From positions 434,001-498,000 of the forward strand of contig JAKSGN010000003.1 of assembly GCA_024180945.1 (NCBI GenBank): a DNA stretch of 64,000 nucleotides. Direction: 5' to 3'. The DNA is from Macrophomina tecta (Eukaryota > Ascomycota > Dothideomycetes > Botryosphaeriales > Botryosphaeriaceae). Numbering within the stretch: the first letter of the stretch is position 1; each line of letters opens with the position of its first letter. The notes beneath the pieces were generated by a model, which was not told the DNA's origin, did no database searches, and worked only from the letters and a program-made list of their open reading frames with translations. The position numbers were made by a program, and so were the translations under genes. Positions 47,567 to 59,680 of this stretch are shown piece by piece.

Positions 47567-50230
47567 ATGGCTGCTGTGTCGCCGCTCTCGCACGCCTCCT
47601 CCACTCCCGCGCCCCAGCAGCACCCCGAAAAGCGCAGGAAGATCACCCGCGCCTGCGACGCCTGCAAAGCGTGAGCATCCCGCCGCCCCGCCGCCCGCCC
47701 ACGCCCGCTGACCCTCCGCCCGCCCAGCAAGAAGAAGCGCTGCACCGGCACCCAGCCATGCCCCTCGTGTGAGAAGGCCGCGAAAGCCTGCACCTATCTC
47801 GCCAGCTACACCCGCGGCCGCTTCACCACGCCGCCCTCGTCGCGCGGCCTCGATGCCCTGCTTCTTGCCGCCGAATCCCACAACGTGGACTTCGCTGCCG
47901 ATCGCGACCGCCGCCCCTCCTCCACCCACACCACCGCCTCCGACGCCAATGCGCCCTCTCCCCAGCTCAGCCGGGACCCCAAATCCCCGGAGATCGCCGC
48001 CCAGCGCCATCGCTCCCTGAGCTCTGCATATGCCCTGCCCGTGCAATCCCCCGGCCACGTCTTCACCCCGTCGCAGCCTCCGTCCTTCCTGCCCCCGCTC
48101 CCGACCTTCCAGCAGCCACAGCCCGGTGGTGCGGCAACAGAACAGCGCAGAGCTTCGCTGCAGCCGCTGCTGTCCGCTGCTGCCTACCAATGGCGTCCGC
48201 CGGCCGTGCAAGATCCGACGAGCAAGGATCCCTCGCGTCGGCCCTCCCCGGAGCCGGACGGAACCTTTGATGGCCACTACCTGGGTCCGAGCTCCAGCGT
48301 CGCGTGGCTGCGCAGGGCTTTGAGGAAGCTTGGTCAGGCACGAGCGTTGAAGGAGCAGCTGCCGGATGCATCAAATCATGCGAGCCCCAAGGATGCTACC
48401 ATCTTCAATTATGGTGATAAAGACCCCCCGCCTGCTTCGGGTCCTGGCTTGGCTCTACCCTCTGAAGGCCGTACCGACTATCTGCTCACTAGGTATTTTG
48501 AGTTTGCTGCGCCCACCTACAGGTTTCTGCACAGACCCACCGTTGAGTCGTGGCTTGCGGCTATGCATCATCCCACCTCGTCATTGCACCCCGCCAAGAA
48601 GGCTGTCGTGTTGGTCATTCTCGCCATAGCGACCCTGTACGAGCTGAGCCGAATAAAAGATCCCGAAGTCAGCATTCGCCAGGAAAGCGAGATGTACTAC
48701 CGGGAGGCTCAATTCCTCGTCTCCAAAGAGACTGGTCCTGCTACCCTAGAATCAGTCCAGGCCAGATTCGCCCAAGTCCACTACCTACTGAGTACCGCGA
48801 GGTCGAACCAGGCATGGTTCACATTTGGAACAACAGTGCAACTGGCTATGGCTCTGGGCTTGCACCGCAGACGTAGCCTGGGTGACAAGAACGAGTCACT
48901 GATTGTTCGCGAGTGCCAAAGACGCCTGTTCTGGTCAATGTATACCACAGACCGCTACATGTCCGTGATGTTTGGAAGGCCGAGGTGGATCCAAGATGAC
49001 GACATCAGTCAGGAGTACCCTCTATCGGTCAACGATGAGGATCTCAAGGCCAATGAGATTGTCACTCCTGCTCAGAATGACTGTCTGGAGGATGCTGCTG
49101 TCTTCCACTCAAAGCTCACGAGGATTGTAGGCAAAGCAGCTAAAGAGCAGTACACAATGCCATCACGCTCAGAACTGGACCGCATACATGCAGCATTGGG
49201 TCACAACAAAGCCCTGCAGGAGTGGAAGGAACAGCTTCCTGCCTACCTCTCAGGCGCCATCCGGCCTTCCAGCTTGATTCCGATCTTCCGGCGGCAGTCG
49301 ACCGTGCTTAAACTTGCATATGCCCATGCTGTAATGCTTGTTAATAGGCCTTTCGTCTTGAACATGTCAAAACCCGATAGCCGTGCTTCTAAACATAATC
49401 CCGTCGCACGCGAATGCGTCGAGGAATGTCTTGGTGCAGCGCGCACTGCAATTGAAATGGCACTGAACTACATCTCCGAGGGCCAGCCTTTCTCTTCCTT
49501 CTGGTTCACCCAGGTTCGTTTTCTCGTCCCATGGTATTGGCTTATCCGTACTAATAGTGACCTTGCAGTATGTCGCCTTTAACGCCCTAGCCATCACCTA
49601 TCTCTATCTCCTCCAATCCCGTCGCCAGGGTGTCGAAATCCTTTTCCAGTACCGCGACCTCCTCTCCATCGCCGACACCTGCCAACAGTACCTCGCCGAC
49701 GTCACCGAGGCCAACGCGCCCAGCATGCGCTACAATATCATCCTAGAAGAGCTGCGCGAAGAACTCAACCGACAGGTCTCTTCCACCACCACCACCACCA
49801 CCTCCTCCTCCTCCTCCTCCTCCTCCTCCTCCTCCTCCTCATCCAATATGCACGGAAACAGCAACGCAACGCCCAACGGAGCATCCATGCCGCACGGTAA
49901 TGGCACGGACGGCAACAACTTACACCGGCCCATGGAGAACGGCACCAATGGCCTTCTGAGTCCGCGGACTTTGTCCGCAGATGGCGGGATGCTGTTGGAC
50001 AGCGGCACCGTGCCTGCACAGCAGGTTGATGGTGACGGCAGCAGTGTGGGCGATTTTCAGCAGTTGGATTGGGACTTGGACTTTTGGCCGCAGTTGGATT
50101 CGCTGCCCATGTGTAAGTGAAGCAGATCGTTCCTTGGCAGAGGATATTGATGCTGACTGGCCGCGCTGTTGTAGCGTACTCGAACTGGGGCGATTCGATA
50201 GGAGAGTTGGGGGTCGTGCCGAGTGCGTGA
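47567..50230 (+). CDS. Zn2Cys6 transcription factor with fungal-specific TF domain
   Basis: Exons 47567-47670, 47728-49513, 49569-50112 and 50175-50230 encode 829 residues. The binuclear cluster CDACKAKKKRC...CPSCEKAAKAC (from about residue 30) spans the first intron. A Pro/Ser-rich linker follows, then the fungal-specific TF domain (about 290-660) with YFEFAAPTYRFLHRPTVESW, LGLHRRR, ECQRRLFWSMYTTDRYMSVMFGRP and the following acidic DDDI. The C-terminal part has a Thr6/Ser14 run coded by a triplet repeat and an acidic-aromatic end (DWDLDFWPQLDSLPM) like an activation motif. I place a last intron at 50113-50174 (donor GTAAGT, CTGAC branch, TAG acceptor), replacing CK-stop with about 18 other residues; without it the protein ends at 50120. 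It probably controls nearby genes, the divergent reductase being the first candidate. Confidence 0.88.
49783..49841 (+). repeat. ACC/TCC triplet microsatellite inside the Zn2Cys6 gene
   Basis: Six ACC-type units run into about thirteen TCC units, coding for Thr then Ser. Being frame-preserving, it can vary in length between strains without breaking the protein. Confidence 0.9.
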
Positions 50231-51284
50231 TGAGGGTGCGTGCTGTCATGTTTTGATGATGAGATGATGGGATGTGGAGGATAGTGTCGTCAACAGAGCG
50301 ATTGCATTCTTGTGTCCATATTGAATATGCCAATGCTTGTAGTATTTGATCGTCTGTTGTGGATTTGCGCTGCTGTCCGCTGTGTGTAGTTAATGTGTAT
50401 TGGTAGGATGTGCAGTTGTTTGAGGGGGCATCCTTGCAGTCCTCACTTCCCACTGGGTCTCGTGGCTCACACCAAACGGGAAAGCTTGATCTGGCGAGTG
50501 AATATGTATTGATTGGTCGTCTGCAAAGAGTCAGTTACGCGCTGGCTCCTGCGGCCTACTGCTCCGCTTGCGAGTGATATATAAATCCCAGCCCTCCTCC
50601 CGTGCGCTTTAGCAGGATTCTATCTGTTGTCTGCATCGACTGACAGAAGCGACACTGGACCTACTCGCATCGATAACATCGGCAATGGGGCTGCTTATAC
50701 TATTAGGAACAGTACGTGAGGTACCCTCATGCTTGAAGGATTGCGAATCGGTCAACTGCTCCTTTTGAAAGCGATGTCCTGTTGATCACGCTCTTCAAAC
50801 ACTGCTTCTGCGCGTGAGTGGCATACAATCCTCTGCGCTCACAGGCCAATCACAGCGGCCAAAATGATACGAAGGAAGGGGGTCGGAGTCCTGACAAAGT
50901 AGGGGCGGAAACGAATTCCCAGCCAGGTATACTGTGGAACTTCCCGCACTATCTCACCCACCTCATTCGCACTGTCCGGGAGTCAGAACAGGTCCAGCAG
51001 CGTTTATTTCATTCGCCCGGTGTCGCAGATGGGGCGCACCATGTCATCCGACGGGGTCTCATGCATCTCAGGACCACGTCTAACAAAAGCATTGGTCTTG
51101 CACTCTGTGGACCGAAGCATTGTCACCCCTCTTTCTTTCTTTCTCACCTTCGTTAACCAGACACAAAAAGGAAAAAAGAAAAAAGAAAGAAAGAAACGAA
51201 AAACAATCGGATTCAAATCTATTTTGCCTTGTCCAAAATTTTCACAAACTACTCTCTGCTCTCAACCACTCACCTGCCTACCCT
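50231..51284. other. Intergenic between convergent regulator and monooxygenase genes
   Basis: About 1 kb, the 3' regions of two convergent genes, with a purine-rich tract (AAAGAAAG type, about 51167-51203). No gene seen. Confidence 0.5.
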
Positions 51285-52677
51285 CTATAGCCTCGCCTTT
51301 GCCACCTCTTCCTGGAATACCTTCCTCGCCCTCACCAGCTCCTGCTCCAGGTCCTCGCCCCAGATCCAATCCATCCTGGTGCGCAAATTGTCGCGCACCT
51401 TGTCGATATCGTCGCCGTGACCGTCCAGCTCAAAGTCATACAGCCTGCCGGCCTCATTGCTCGTCACCACCAACCGCTGCGTCCGCGCGAGCCTCTCTCG
51501 CTCAAAGGCATTGAAGGCGGGCTGCACGTCGCGCACGTCCTTGGCCTCGGCGAGCAGGGCGCCCAGCAGCCACGCGTCCTCGATGGCCATGGCGGCGCCG
51601 GAGCCCTGGTGCGGGGTGGTGGCGTGGGCGGCGTCGCCGATCAGGCAGATGCGGTCGCGCGTGTAGCGGTCGGCGGGCGGGTGCTCGAACAGCGCCCAGA
51701 TGTCGGTCTTCTGCATGAGCGACACGATGCTGCGCACGTGCTGCGACCAGCCGGCGAAGTCGGCGGACAGGGCCTCCTTGGTGGTGGGCACGACCCAGGC
51801 CGGGTCGTCCCAGGTCTTGCTGCTGGAGAAGGCGACGACTGCGGAGGACGGGGGCGGGTTAGCATCGCTGATCCGTACCTTGCTTGTGCTTGACCGATTG
51901 GGAGCAGGAGAAGCGGGCGCAGGAGCGGGCCTCGGACGTACCGTTCATCGTCTGGCCGTGCTCGATGGGGAAGGTCAGGACGTGGCCGTGGTAGCCGAGA
52001 TACATCTGGCTGTTGCGGGCCAGCTCGTCGCCCAGCAGCTCGGCCGCCTTGTCCATCGGGATCAGGCCGCGGTACGCGTACTTGCCGCTGTAGCGCGCCC
52101 TCGCCGCGGGGTGGTCGTCGCCGAGCACGATCTGGCGGGTGCGGCTCTTGATGCCGTCGCAGCCGACCACGGCGCTGTGCACGGCCTCGCTGCCGTCGAC
52201 GAAGCGCAGCCGCACGCGGCCGTCGGCCTGGTGCTCGATGTGCTGCAGGCGCTTGCCGAACCGGGCGACGCCGGCGGGCACCAGCCGGACCATCTGGTCG
52301 AGGTAGTGGGCGCGGTGCACGGCGGCCTGGCCGTCGGGCGCGGGCAGCTCGTAGATCAGCTCGCCCTGGTTGGCGTCGGCGTGCTGGCCGTCGCCCTTGC
52401 TCATGCCGCGCCGGAAGCCGAACCACAGCTTCCGCTTCGACTCCCACTGGTTGTAGGTCGCGACGCGCTCGAAGCCGCTGCGCACCTCGGGCGCGACCAG
52501 CGACATGGCGCGCGTCGCGTTGACGCCGAACGACACGCCCGCCCCGATCTCGCCGAAGGCGTGCGCGGATTCGTACAGCGTGACGGGGACGCCGGCACGC
52601 ACGAGGCTGATGACGAGGGTGACGCCGGCGATGCCGCCGCCGACGACGGCGATGTCGAAGGTGCGGCCGGTCGACAT
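51285..52677 (-). CDS. FAD-dependent aromatic monooxygenase (salicylate hydroxylase-like)
   Basis: Exons 52677-51942 and 51838-51285 encode 429 residues. The three signatures of class A flavin monooxygenases are present. VVGGGIAG (about 11-18) is the Rossmann motif for FAD; VGCDGIKSRTR is the DG motif for FAD/NADPH; CLIGDAAHATTPHQGSG is the GD motif for the FAD ribityl chain. No membrane anchor or N-terminal targeting signal is evident. Such enzymes hydroxylate or decarboxylatively hydroxylate phenolic rings, in degradation of plant aromatics or in secondary metabolism. The intron is 103 nt. The start was chosen at MSTGRTFDI because the Rossmann strand should begin close to the N-terminus; the open frame upstream codes for Pro/Arg-rich low-complexity sequence. 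It is convergent with the Zn2Cys6 gene and two genes from an aldo-keto reductase, so a shared pathway is possible. Confidence 0.92.
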
Positions 52678-53684
52678 GGTGCAGGCGGAGCGCGATGGGG
52701 GCGCCGGGAGGCCGCGTCGGTGGGTGGAGGGGGAGGGTAGTGTACGACTGTGCGGGGTATCTATGGTGTTGAGTCGTAGACGAGGAGATGCGGTCAGTCG
52801 CAACGGGCGCGCCGAGTTAAATACGCGGCGCGCTCAATGGCGGCCACCAGAAGCTCGCACGAGGAGGTTGAGGTCGGCCAGTGCCTTCGCCAATGCTGCT
52901 GTCTGCCAGCGTCGGATGAGGGCCGCGGGTATGGGGTATGGGGTACGGACGCTCACACACGGCACACTCCCTGCACGATGACGCCGGTGATGTGAAGAAC
53001 GGAGGGCGTCCTCACCCGGAACTCGCGCGCAGCATGGCGGCAGGCCGGCGCGCGGGTGTGCGATGATCGCACAGGCGGCGAGCGGGCCACGTCGCCATGA
53101 CGGTCGTAGTGGTCGCGGGTGGTTGAGCGCAGGTTGCGTGGATGAGCAACCGCGAGCTCGTCGGATCTCGCACTTCGGTCTCCCGCAGCGGCCCGAGATG
53201 TCACTTTTACCCCCCTCCCCCCTGTGGGCTTCAGCCTCATCGCACTAGCCACGTCCAAGATGTGGCTGCCGCTTAGCTAGCGCGTGGTGGCATCATGTCC
53301 GCGGCCGACCAGCGCTGCCAGCGGGGTATCCTCCGCCCAGAACCTCTCGTCCTCAACCTGTTCGCCACCTCGGCCTCTTCCTGCCATCCAAACGCCCCCC
53401 AAACACAGTCGCTACATCGCCGTCATTATAAATTTGCCGTCCGCGACCAGCTCTGCCACCCTTCTTATCTTGCGGCCAGCAAGCAACCACACAACCCGGC
53501 CAAATCCCAACCAACCCCCCTTTCTGCCCCAACCACTTCTCCAGATTCCACCAGTCCTGTATCTCCAACAAGCTTCGCCCAAGCTTTTCGGACATTGCAG
53601 ATCTCCGCCTCGTACGAAGCACCAACCGCTCCCTCCTCCTGAATTGCGCCTCATCGCGTCCTCCTTCCAGTCTCCCGTGCAACC
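52678..53684. promoter_or_regulatory. Divergent intergenic region, about 1 kb
   Basis: It lies between the start codons of the monooxygenase (-) and the pyroglutamyl peptidase (+), so both promoters are here. No gene is supported inside. Confidence 0.5.
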
Positions 53685-54953
53685 ATGGGAGATATCAGGC
53701 CATCCGACGAGCATGGAGCTGTGCCTGTGCTGCCGGAGAACGAAGTACGCGTTCTGGTGACAGGCTTTGGTGTAAGTTGATTTGCTTTCGCCCTATCTTC
53801 GATCTTCAGCCACTTCGCCGTGGCGCTCGGATCTGCCCTACATCCGCTCACTTGCCATTCTCCCCTTGCCTTGCCTTATTTCCGTCGATCAATGCACCAG
53901 ACATACGTCACTCCCATCCGAGTATCCTGGTTCACACTGGCCCCCCCTCCATCCGACTTCCAGCCCCTCCCCCCTTTCTCTCCCTCTGTGCAACCACGGA
54001 GCATCTCCGACCGCCTAGGGAAAAAAAAAAAAAAAGAAAAAGCCCCAAACAGAAGAAACAGCCGCTAACTCACACGCCCTCTCCTTCCCGGCGCACAGCC
54101 CTTCCTCAAACAATTCCCCATCAACCCCTCCCACGAAATCGCCAAAGCCCTCCCCACGCACCTCACCATCCCGACGCCCCGCAGCACCACCACCTTCCCG
54201 CCTTCCTCCACTCCCTCCGCCCCCTCCACGACCCGCGTCTCCATCACCGCCCATCCCACCCCCATCAAGGTCGCCTACGCCCCCACCCACGCCGCCGTCC
54301 CCGCCCTCCTCGCCCCTTCGCCCGACCGCCCCACCCCGGACCTCGTCCTGCACATCGGCCTCGCCGCCGGCCGCTCCTTCTTCGCCATCGAGAAATCCAG
54401 CGCCAAGTACGGCTACGACCGCAACGCCGACGTCGACGGCCTGCGCTGGGCCGCCGCCGACAGCGAGCGCGCGTGGAAGGGCGTGCCCGAGCGCCTCGAG
54501 ACCGGGCTCGCCTTCGACGCCGTGTGGGAGGCGTGGCGGAAGGGCTGTGTGGGCGGCGTGGCCGGCGTGGCCGCGCCAGGGAGCGCGGCCGATGTGCGGA
54601 GCGGGACCGGCGTCGGCGTCGGCGGCGAGGGCATGGAGGGCGTGCCGTCGCCGGGCGCGGGAGTGGGTGGTTTGGTCGGGAGAAAGCAGGCCGACGTGGT
54701 CGAGGTCCGGCCGAGCGATGACGTGGGCAGTTATCTGTGCGGCTTCATTTATTTTAACTCGTTGGCCTGGTTTTGGCAGAGAGAGCGGGAGGAGCGGTCC
54801 GACGCAGCCGTGGACAGGCCGGTGCTGTTCTTGCACGTGCCGGCGTGTCCGGAGGAGAGGGATGTCGAGAGGGGGAGGGATATTACGATTGAGTTGATTA
54901 AGGCGATGGTGGCGACATGGTTGGTGCAGAAGGAGAAGGCGGCGGTGAGGTAG
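53685..54953 (+). CDS. Pyroglutamyl-peptidase I-like cysteine peptidase (family C15)
   Basis: Exons 53685-53771 and 54099-54953 encode 313 residues. The N-terminal VLVTGFG, joined across the intron to PFLKQFPINPSHEIAKAL, is the family opening. LVLHIGLAAGRSFFAIEKSS follows, then GYDRNADVDG. The Cys of SDDVGSYLCGFIYFNSL fits the nucleophile and the His of LFLHVPA fits its partner; the glutamate of the FFAIEK region fits the third position. The enzyme removes N-terminal pyroglutamate from peptides in the cytosol. It is longer than bacterial pcp (about 215 residues) because of two low-complexity inserts, one Ser/Thr/Pro-rich near residues 50-70 and one Gly/Ala/Val-rich at about 190-230, as often in fungal forms. 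The intron is unusually long here (327 nt) with an A15 tract; the family motif is continuous across it. Confidence 0.88.
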
Positions 54954-56182
54954 TGGGCAGTGTTCCTTGGTGTGTACACATCGGATTCACATGTTCCGTC
55001 TTTACATTTCTCCCGTGGTGTTTTCTTTCGCTTTTTTTTTTTTTTTTTCTCTTGAATTCACGTATAAATCAGGAACTTACGCATTGGCACGGAGAACATG
55101 TCTTCTGAACTTTACTGCGTCTTATTTGAACCCCTGCGGCATGTCTGTTCACTACCACATTTCTTACCTTCCGGCTTCAGAGAGGACGCAAGTTTACCCA
55201 GAGGTTGCCTTGTCGACGTTCTGTGTCCTCCATCGGCCAAAAGCACACCAAGACCATCCTCCCGGCGAGGCCACGGATCCATGACCCTCCTCTCCGCCAG
55301 ACCAGTGAGTGACACCAGCAGCCATTCAAAGGCCAATACGCCTAAAGAAACATGTACAGTTAATCCTGCTGTATGGTATGATCCAGATCCTTCAGCTTCA
55401 TCCTGCAACAAATGCACCATTCCCAACGCTCCGAGCTCACTGCTTCACATGCACTTCCGTCAGCACGACCAACCCTTCTTCAAGGGGCGAGACAGCTGAC
55501 TAGCCAGTCCGGCGACCCGAATCCCGGTTCGAAGTGCGTCATGCAACTGCACGGCATTGGCCGGCTGTAAGAGGAGTGCAGGACCCACTTACTACTCCAC
55601 ACAACGCGCGATGTACAGGCGGAAACTCATCATGCCAGCACGGCGTCCGGCGGCATTCACGGGCAAACGACGGTGCAGTCTACGGTGCGCGATTGCACTG
55701 GCCGCAGTTGATCGGTCGGTGCTATGGCGTAGCTCACACCAATCGCCTGTGTCCGAGCAGTTGCTATAGATCCGTGGTTAGCGAACAGGATAGGAATGAG
55801 CGGACGGCGGTTGTGTCATAGTTCGTCGGCTTTACGTCCGGAACGCGATCATCAGGCATGGTTTGCAAGCTCCGGCAACGCTGCGGCCAGCATGGCAGGC
55901 AAGTGGCACGTTTGACCCCATCGATGCATTTGGCAAGTCACCAACAAGGCGACGGGGCAAGCCCAGAGAGATTGCGTGGACAGAAAAAAAAGAGGAACGT
56001 GCGTGTTGAGAGCGCTTGTGCGGATTCCATCCACGCGAATCCACCGGGAATCTCACAGATCAAAGCGGGCGCGTTGGCAAAAGACATTCGAACTGCTTCT
56101 GATATTTTTCTTACATTACAACAAATACTAGCGATCGATCAACACTGTAGCCACTCCAAAAGATCCATCCACCTCTCCCCGG
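54954..56182. other. Intergenic between convergent genes
   Basis: About 1.2 kb between the 3' ends of the peptidase and transporter genes, with a T run (about 55033-55047). No coding frame with features was found. Confidence 0.5.
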
Positions 56183-57770
56183 CTATGTCGATCCAGAGTT
56201 ATCCGCGCACGAAAAAGCCGACCCTGTGAGGAAAAGTCATGTTAGCACAACGTCCAGCATCCGACTCCAAACGAAAGGCACACTCACCGATCTCTCCCGT
56301 CGCATACGCATCGATGATCTGCTGAACAACGCCATACGTCCCGCCGCCCAGGAAGAAAATGCCCAACACGACCAAAAACCAGTGGAACCAATAACACGTC
56401 ATCTGCACCGCCGACCCCTTCCTCCAGCTGCCGTGATCATACAACCACAGCCACCCGGGCAGACTGATGGCCAACGGCGCAAAGCAAATCGTGCCTGTCA
56501 GCGCGAGCAAGTAGTTGAAAATGGGGATGCTCTGCGCGAGGATGAACGACAGCGCGCCGAGGCCGAAGACGCAGCCGAGCCAGGTGCCCCAATGCACGAC
56601 GCTGTTGGCCTGCAGGTGCCTGCTGTTGCGCAGGATGCGCACGAAGACGTACTTGGCCGCGACGTGCAGATACAGGCACGCCGAGACGACGAGGCCGACG
56701 AGGCCGATGCCGTACGCGACCTTCTTGACGGTGGGCCCGGCGGAGCCGAGCGAGGGCGAGGCGACCCACTGGCCGCACCAGCGGTACACGACGAGCGAGA
56801 AGGCCAGGTAGGCGGCGGTGACGAGGCCCATGCAGACGTACAGCGCGCGCTTGAAGTCGCGCGGCTCGCGCATCTCGGAGATGACGGGCAGGAAGGCGCT
56901 GGTGCCGGCGGAGCTGACGAAGATGGTGGCGCTGGCGACCATGCCGGCGGCGAAGGACGGGTACGCGATGGCGTGGTAGCCGAGCTCGTACGGCCCCGTT
57001 TGCGGCGCCGCGGCGGGGCGCGAGCGCGTGGTGACGGCGACGACGACGATGAAGACGGCGATGAAGATGGAGAGGAAGCCGGCCCAGGTCAGCCAGGCGA
57101 CTTTCTCGAACTTGCGCACCGAGGCGGCGGCGCAGATGACGATGGTGCCGAGGAAGGCCCACCAGTTGGTGCAGGCGGCGTGCGTGGAGAGGGCGTTGAG
57201 GCCGGTCGAGACGCCGATGATGCCGGAGCCGGAGCAGAGGACGTAGCTGGGGAGAAGGCGGGATCAGTGGTTGCTGAGTTGGGTTGAGTGGGGCGGGGGA
57301 TGGGTTTACGCGATGATGAAGAGGAGGCCGGTGATTTCCTTGCAGACGATGCCGCCGACGTGCTCGGCCATGTCGGCAATGGAGTGGCAGTGGGCATGCT
57401 TGTTGCGGAAGTTTCCCTGGATGACGGCTGTGTAGGTGTTGAGGGCACCCCAGCCGATGACCGACAATGCTCCGCCTACGGCGCCTAAACTATACATTGC
57501 TGTTGGGATGGAGAGGACGCCAGTGGCGAAGATGACCTTCAGGAAGATAACGGTTGCTTTTACCTGGAATTGGGAGGGTGAGAAGGGTGGTTCAAGAGCT
57601 CAGCTGGTGGTGCCTACCCATCCGACAGTCCTGAAGTCGACGCCAACGCCTTTCTTGAAGACTTCGAAATCATTTTCGGCCTCCTTGTCGTACGCCACGG
57701 CTTCAGCGTCTCCGACGCCATGGTCGGGCGGGGTGGATGCAATCTCGAGACTGGACTTCTTCTCCGACAT
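56183..57770 (-). CDS. Amino-acid transporter of the AAAP family (fungal neutral amino-acid permease type)
   Basis: Exons 57770-57618, 57563-57310, 57246-56288 and 56223-56183 encode 468 residues. A charged cytosolic N-terminus of about 50 residues is followed by about eleven hydrophobic segments. The first carries the family signature VIFLKVIFATGVLSIPTAMY, where a proton-coupled Aa_trans core begins. Other typical parts are LGALNTYTAVIQGNF-like residues after helix 2, YPSFAAGMVASATIFVSSAG, and the late GWLWLYDHGSWRKGS. The final 41-nt exon gives a SAFSCADNS tail. Using it replaces a read-through C-terminus of unrelated residues, and splice signals (GTGAGT, GCTAAC branch, TCACAG) support it. 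Relatives of the Neurospora Mtr type import neutral and aromatic amino acids at the plasma membrane; others export from the vacuole, so location is inferred. Introns are 54, 63 and 64 nt. Confidence 0.9.
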
Positions 57771-59680
57771 GATGGGTGGTCAGAGATCGGACAGCAAATG
57801 CCAGCGGCTCCAGTAGAGGACGAGAGTAAGCTGGAAACCGCAGAGGCGGCCGCGTAGCGACAACACCAGAGGAGTGTGTTATAGCACCAGAAAAGATGGC
57901 TAAGACCGGAGATAGGCATGCAGTGCCCCATGCGTTGCAGATAACGGCAATCCGAGCCCCTCATGCCATCCCACTTTCGGTATCTTGGCCAGCAAGATCA
58001 GCCATGGTGGCCGCATCGAGATGCGGGACACCGGGTTCTTATCTGCAGCCAAGCTCGGCACATGATTCATGCCCTGAGGTCAAATGCTGATGGGCTCACG
58101 GGAGCTGCGATTAGTCTTCGCGGCACTCAGGAATGACAGGCGATTAAGGTTGCCGGGACGGGGAGGGAGCTGGCCCTGCATGAGAGACCAGGCCGGCGCA
58201 ATTTGGCCGCATTGGAGCCGTGGGATCGCTGGGCGGCGCACCGTGAGGATGTCTGCTGGCGGCAAGTAGTGGCAGGCGCATCTGAATGCCCGGGGGGGTG
58301 GAGATGGAGGGTTGTTGAAATTGGGTTGCCACGGAAGCGAGAGGAGGCGGCCTCCACTTTCGCCGCCGCCCCGCCCGTCGCGCCATACTTTCTGGGCTGC
58401 GCTGGGCGCTGCTGTGTATCAACACCACGGCGATTGCCTTCTCTCGGTATTGTGCTGTTCGTGCGCGAGCTCAGCCACCCAGGAGATAAAGCTGCCGCCG
58501 TATCTCGCGACTCAGGTGGAGGTGCCCCAGCCGGCGTGGCCGTTGCCGGCTTGACTCGCCGGGTGGCCACGTCGCGGGAATACCGGGGCGGAAACAATGG
58601 CATCCTACCGCCCGGCTCACCCCGTTCTCCACAAATTCCCATTCAAGCGCGGCCGTATCCCCAAATTCGCCATAGTCGGGTGCAAAAGCTTGGCCCCAGG
58701 CGCGTCATGTCGGCTCCCTTGGCCTGCTCTGATCGGAGCCGCCGCCCGAGGGCCACGATAAGCATCCCGACCTGATACGATGCAGGCACCAGTCTCTGAT
58801 AAACCTCGTAGCGCTCTGATCGGTAGGGATGCGACCACTCGGTTGGCAGTCCATCCAACGGGCGCTGTGGCAATCAGATGTTTATTAGATTGACATCGGC
58901 CATGTCAAACAACTTAACCTTAAACCGTCCCGAAACGTACAGAACTGTCCGACGACTTGGATGACGTCACTGTATCATACGGTGGTGATAATCTGTGCGC
59001 GGCCACATGGGAGAGATGTGCTTTCCGGTAGCAGTCGCTCTGGCAGGCAGCATAAGCCTCCTTGCTACCTGCCTGCTTCATCTCTCGCATGCATCACACG
59101 ACGCACCTCGCACCGTGCGCCGCCAACCAGAGCAACGCTCGTGGAACCACCTCATCAGTCATGCTGTACTTACGACTCGCCCGGGGCCATGGATGTACAT
59201 AAATTGTGAGTGGTTGGGGAAGCGCATATGTAAAACTGGATGATTGATGACGACGCGCCGTAAAGGATAGGGGTGATGCTGGAGCTCTTCTGATAATGGT
59301 ATTTAGTGAGTCAAGTTGCAGGGACGATGCAGACGGTAAGCTATAGTAGGCGAGAAGAAGGCTGAGAAGGCTGGAGTGGCTTGCGTATGGCCATTGGCTC
59401 ATGACTGGAGTGCGCGAACCAGTTGGAGTGATGCAGCTGAGTGCTTTTCGGTCCGGGTAATCACAATGGACAACGAGAGAAAGGGAGGATGTGAGAAAGG
59501 TCTCAATTTTAGATCGATGCTTTGGGAAACGAGCAGTCATGGTAGAAGCGCGCTGTGGCTGGGTGTCCTCGTAGTGCGTGATGGAGGAAGTCATTAAACA
59601 CACCTCTCTGTACCGGAATGAATTGATCCGTCTCTGAGTACCAAACTCATAACAGTGCGCTTCATACAGACACCGGACAT
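57771..59680. other. Intergenic, 1.9 kb
   Basis: Transporter promoter side and the 3' region of the ABM relic. GC-rich frames at 58127-58775 on both strands have no domain features. No gene is supported. Confidence 0.45.

Noticed and set aside
51700..52740. 346-codon plus-strand open frame
   Set aside because: Antisense to the FAD monooxygenase, which carries all three expected motifs on the other strand.
56226..57287. 353-codon plus-strand open frame
   Set aside because: Antisense to the AAAP transporter exons; Ala/Asp/Gly-rich low-complexity translation.
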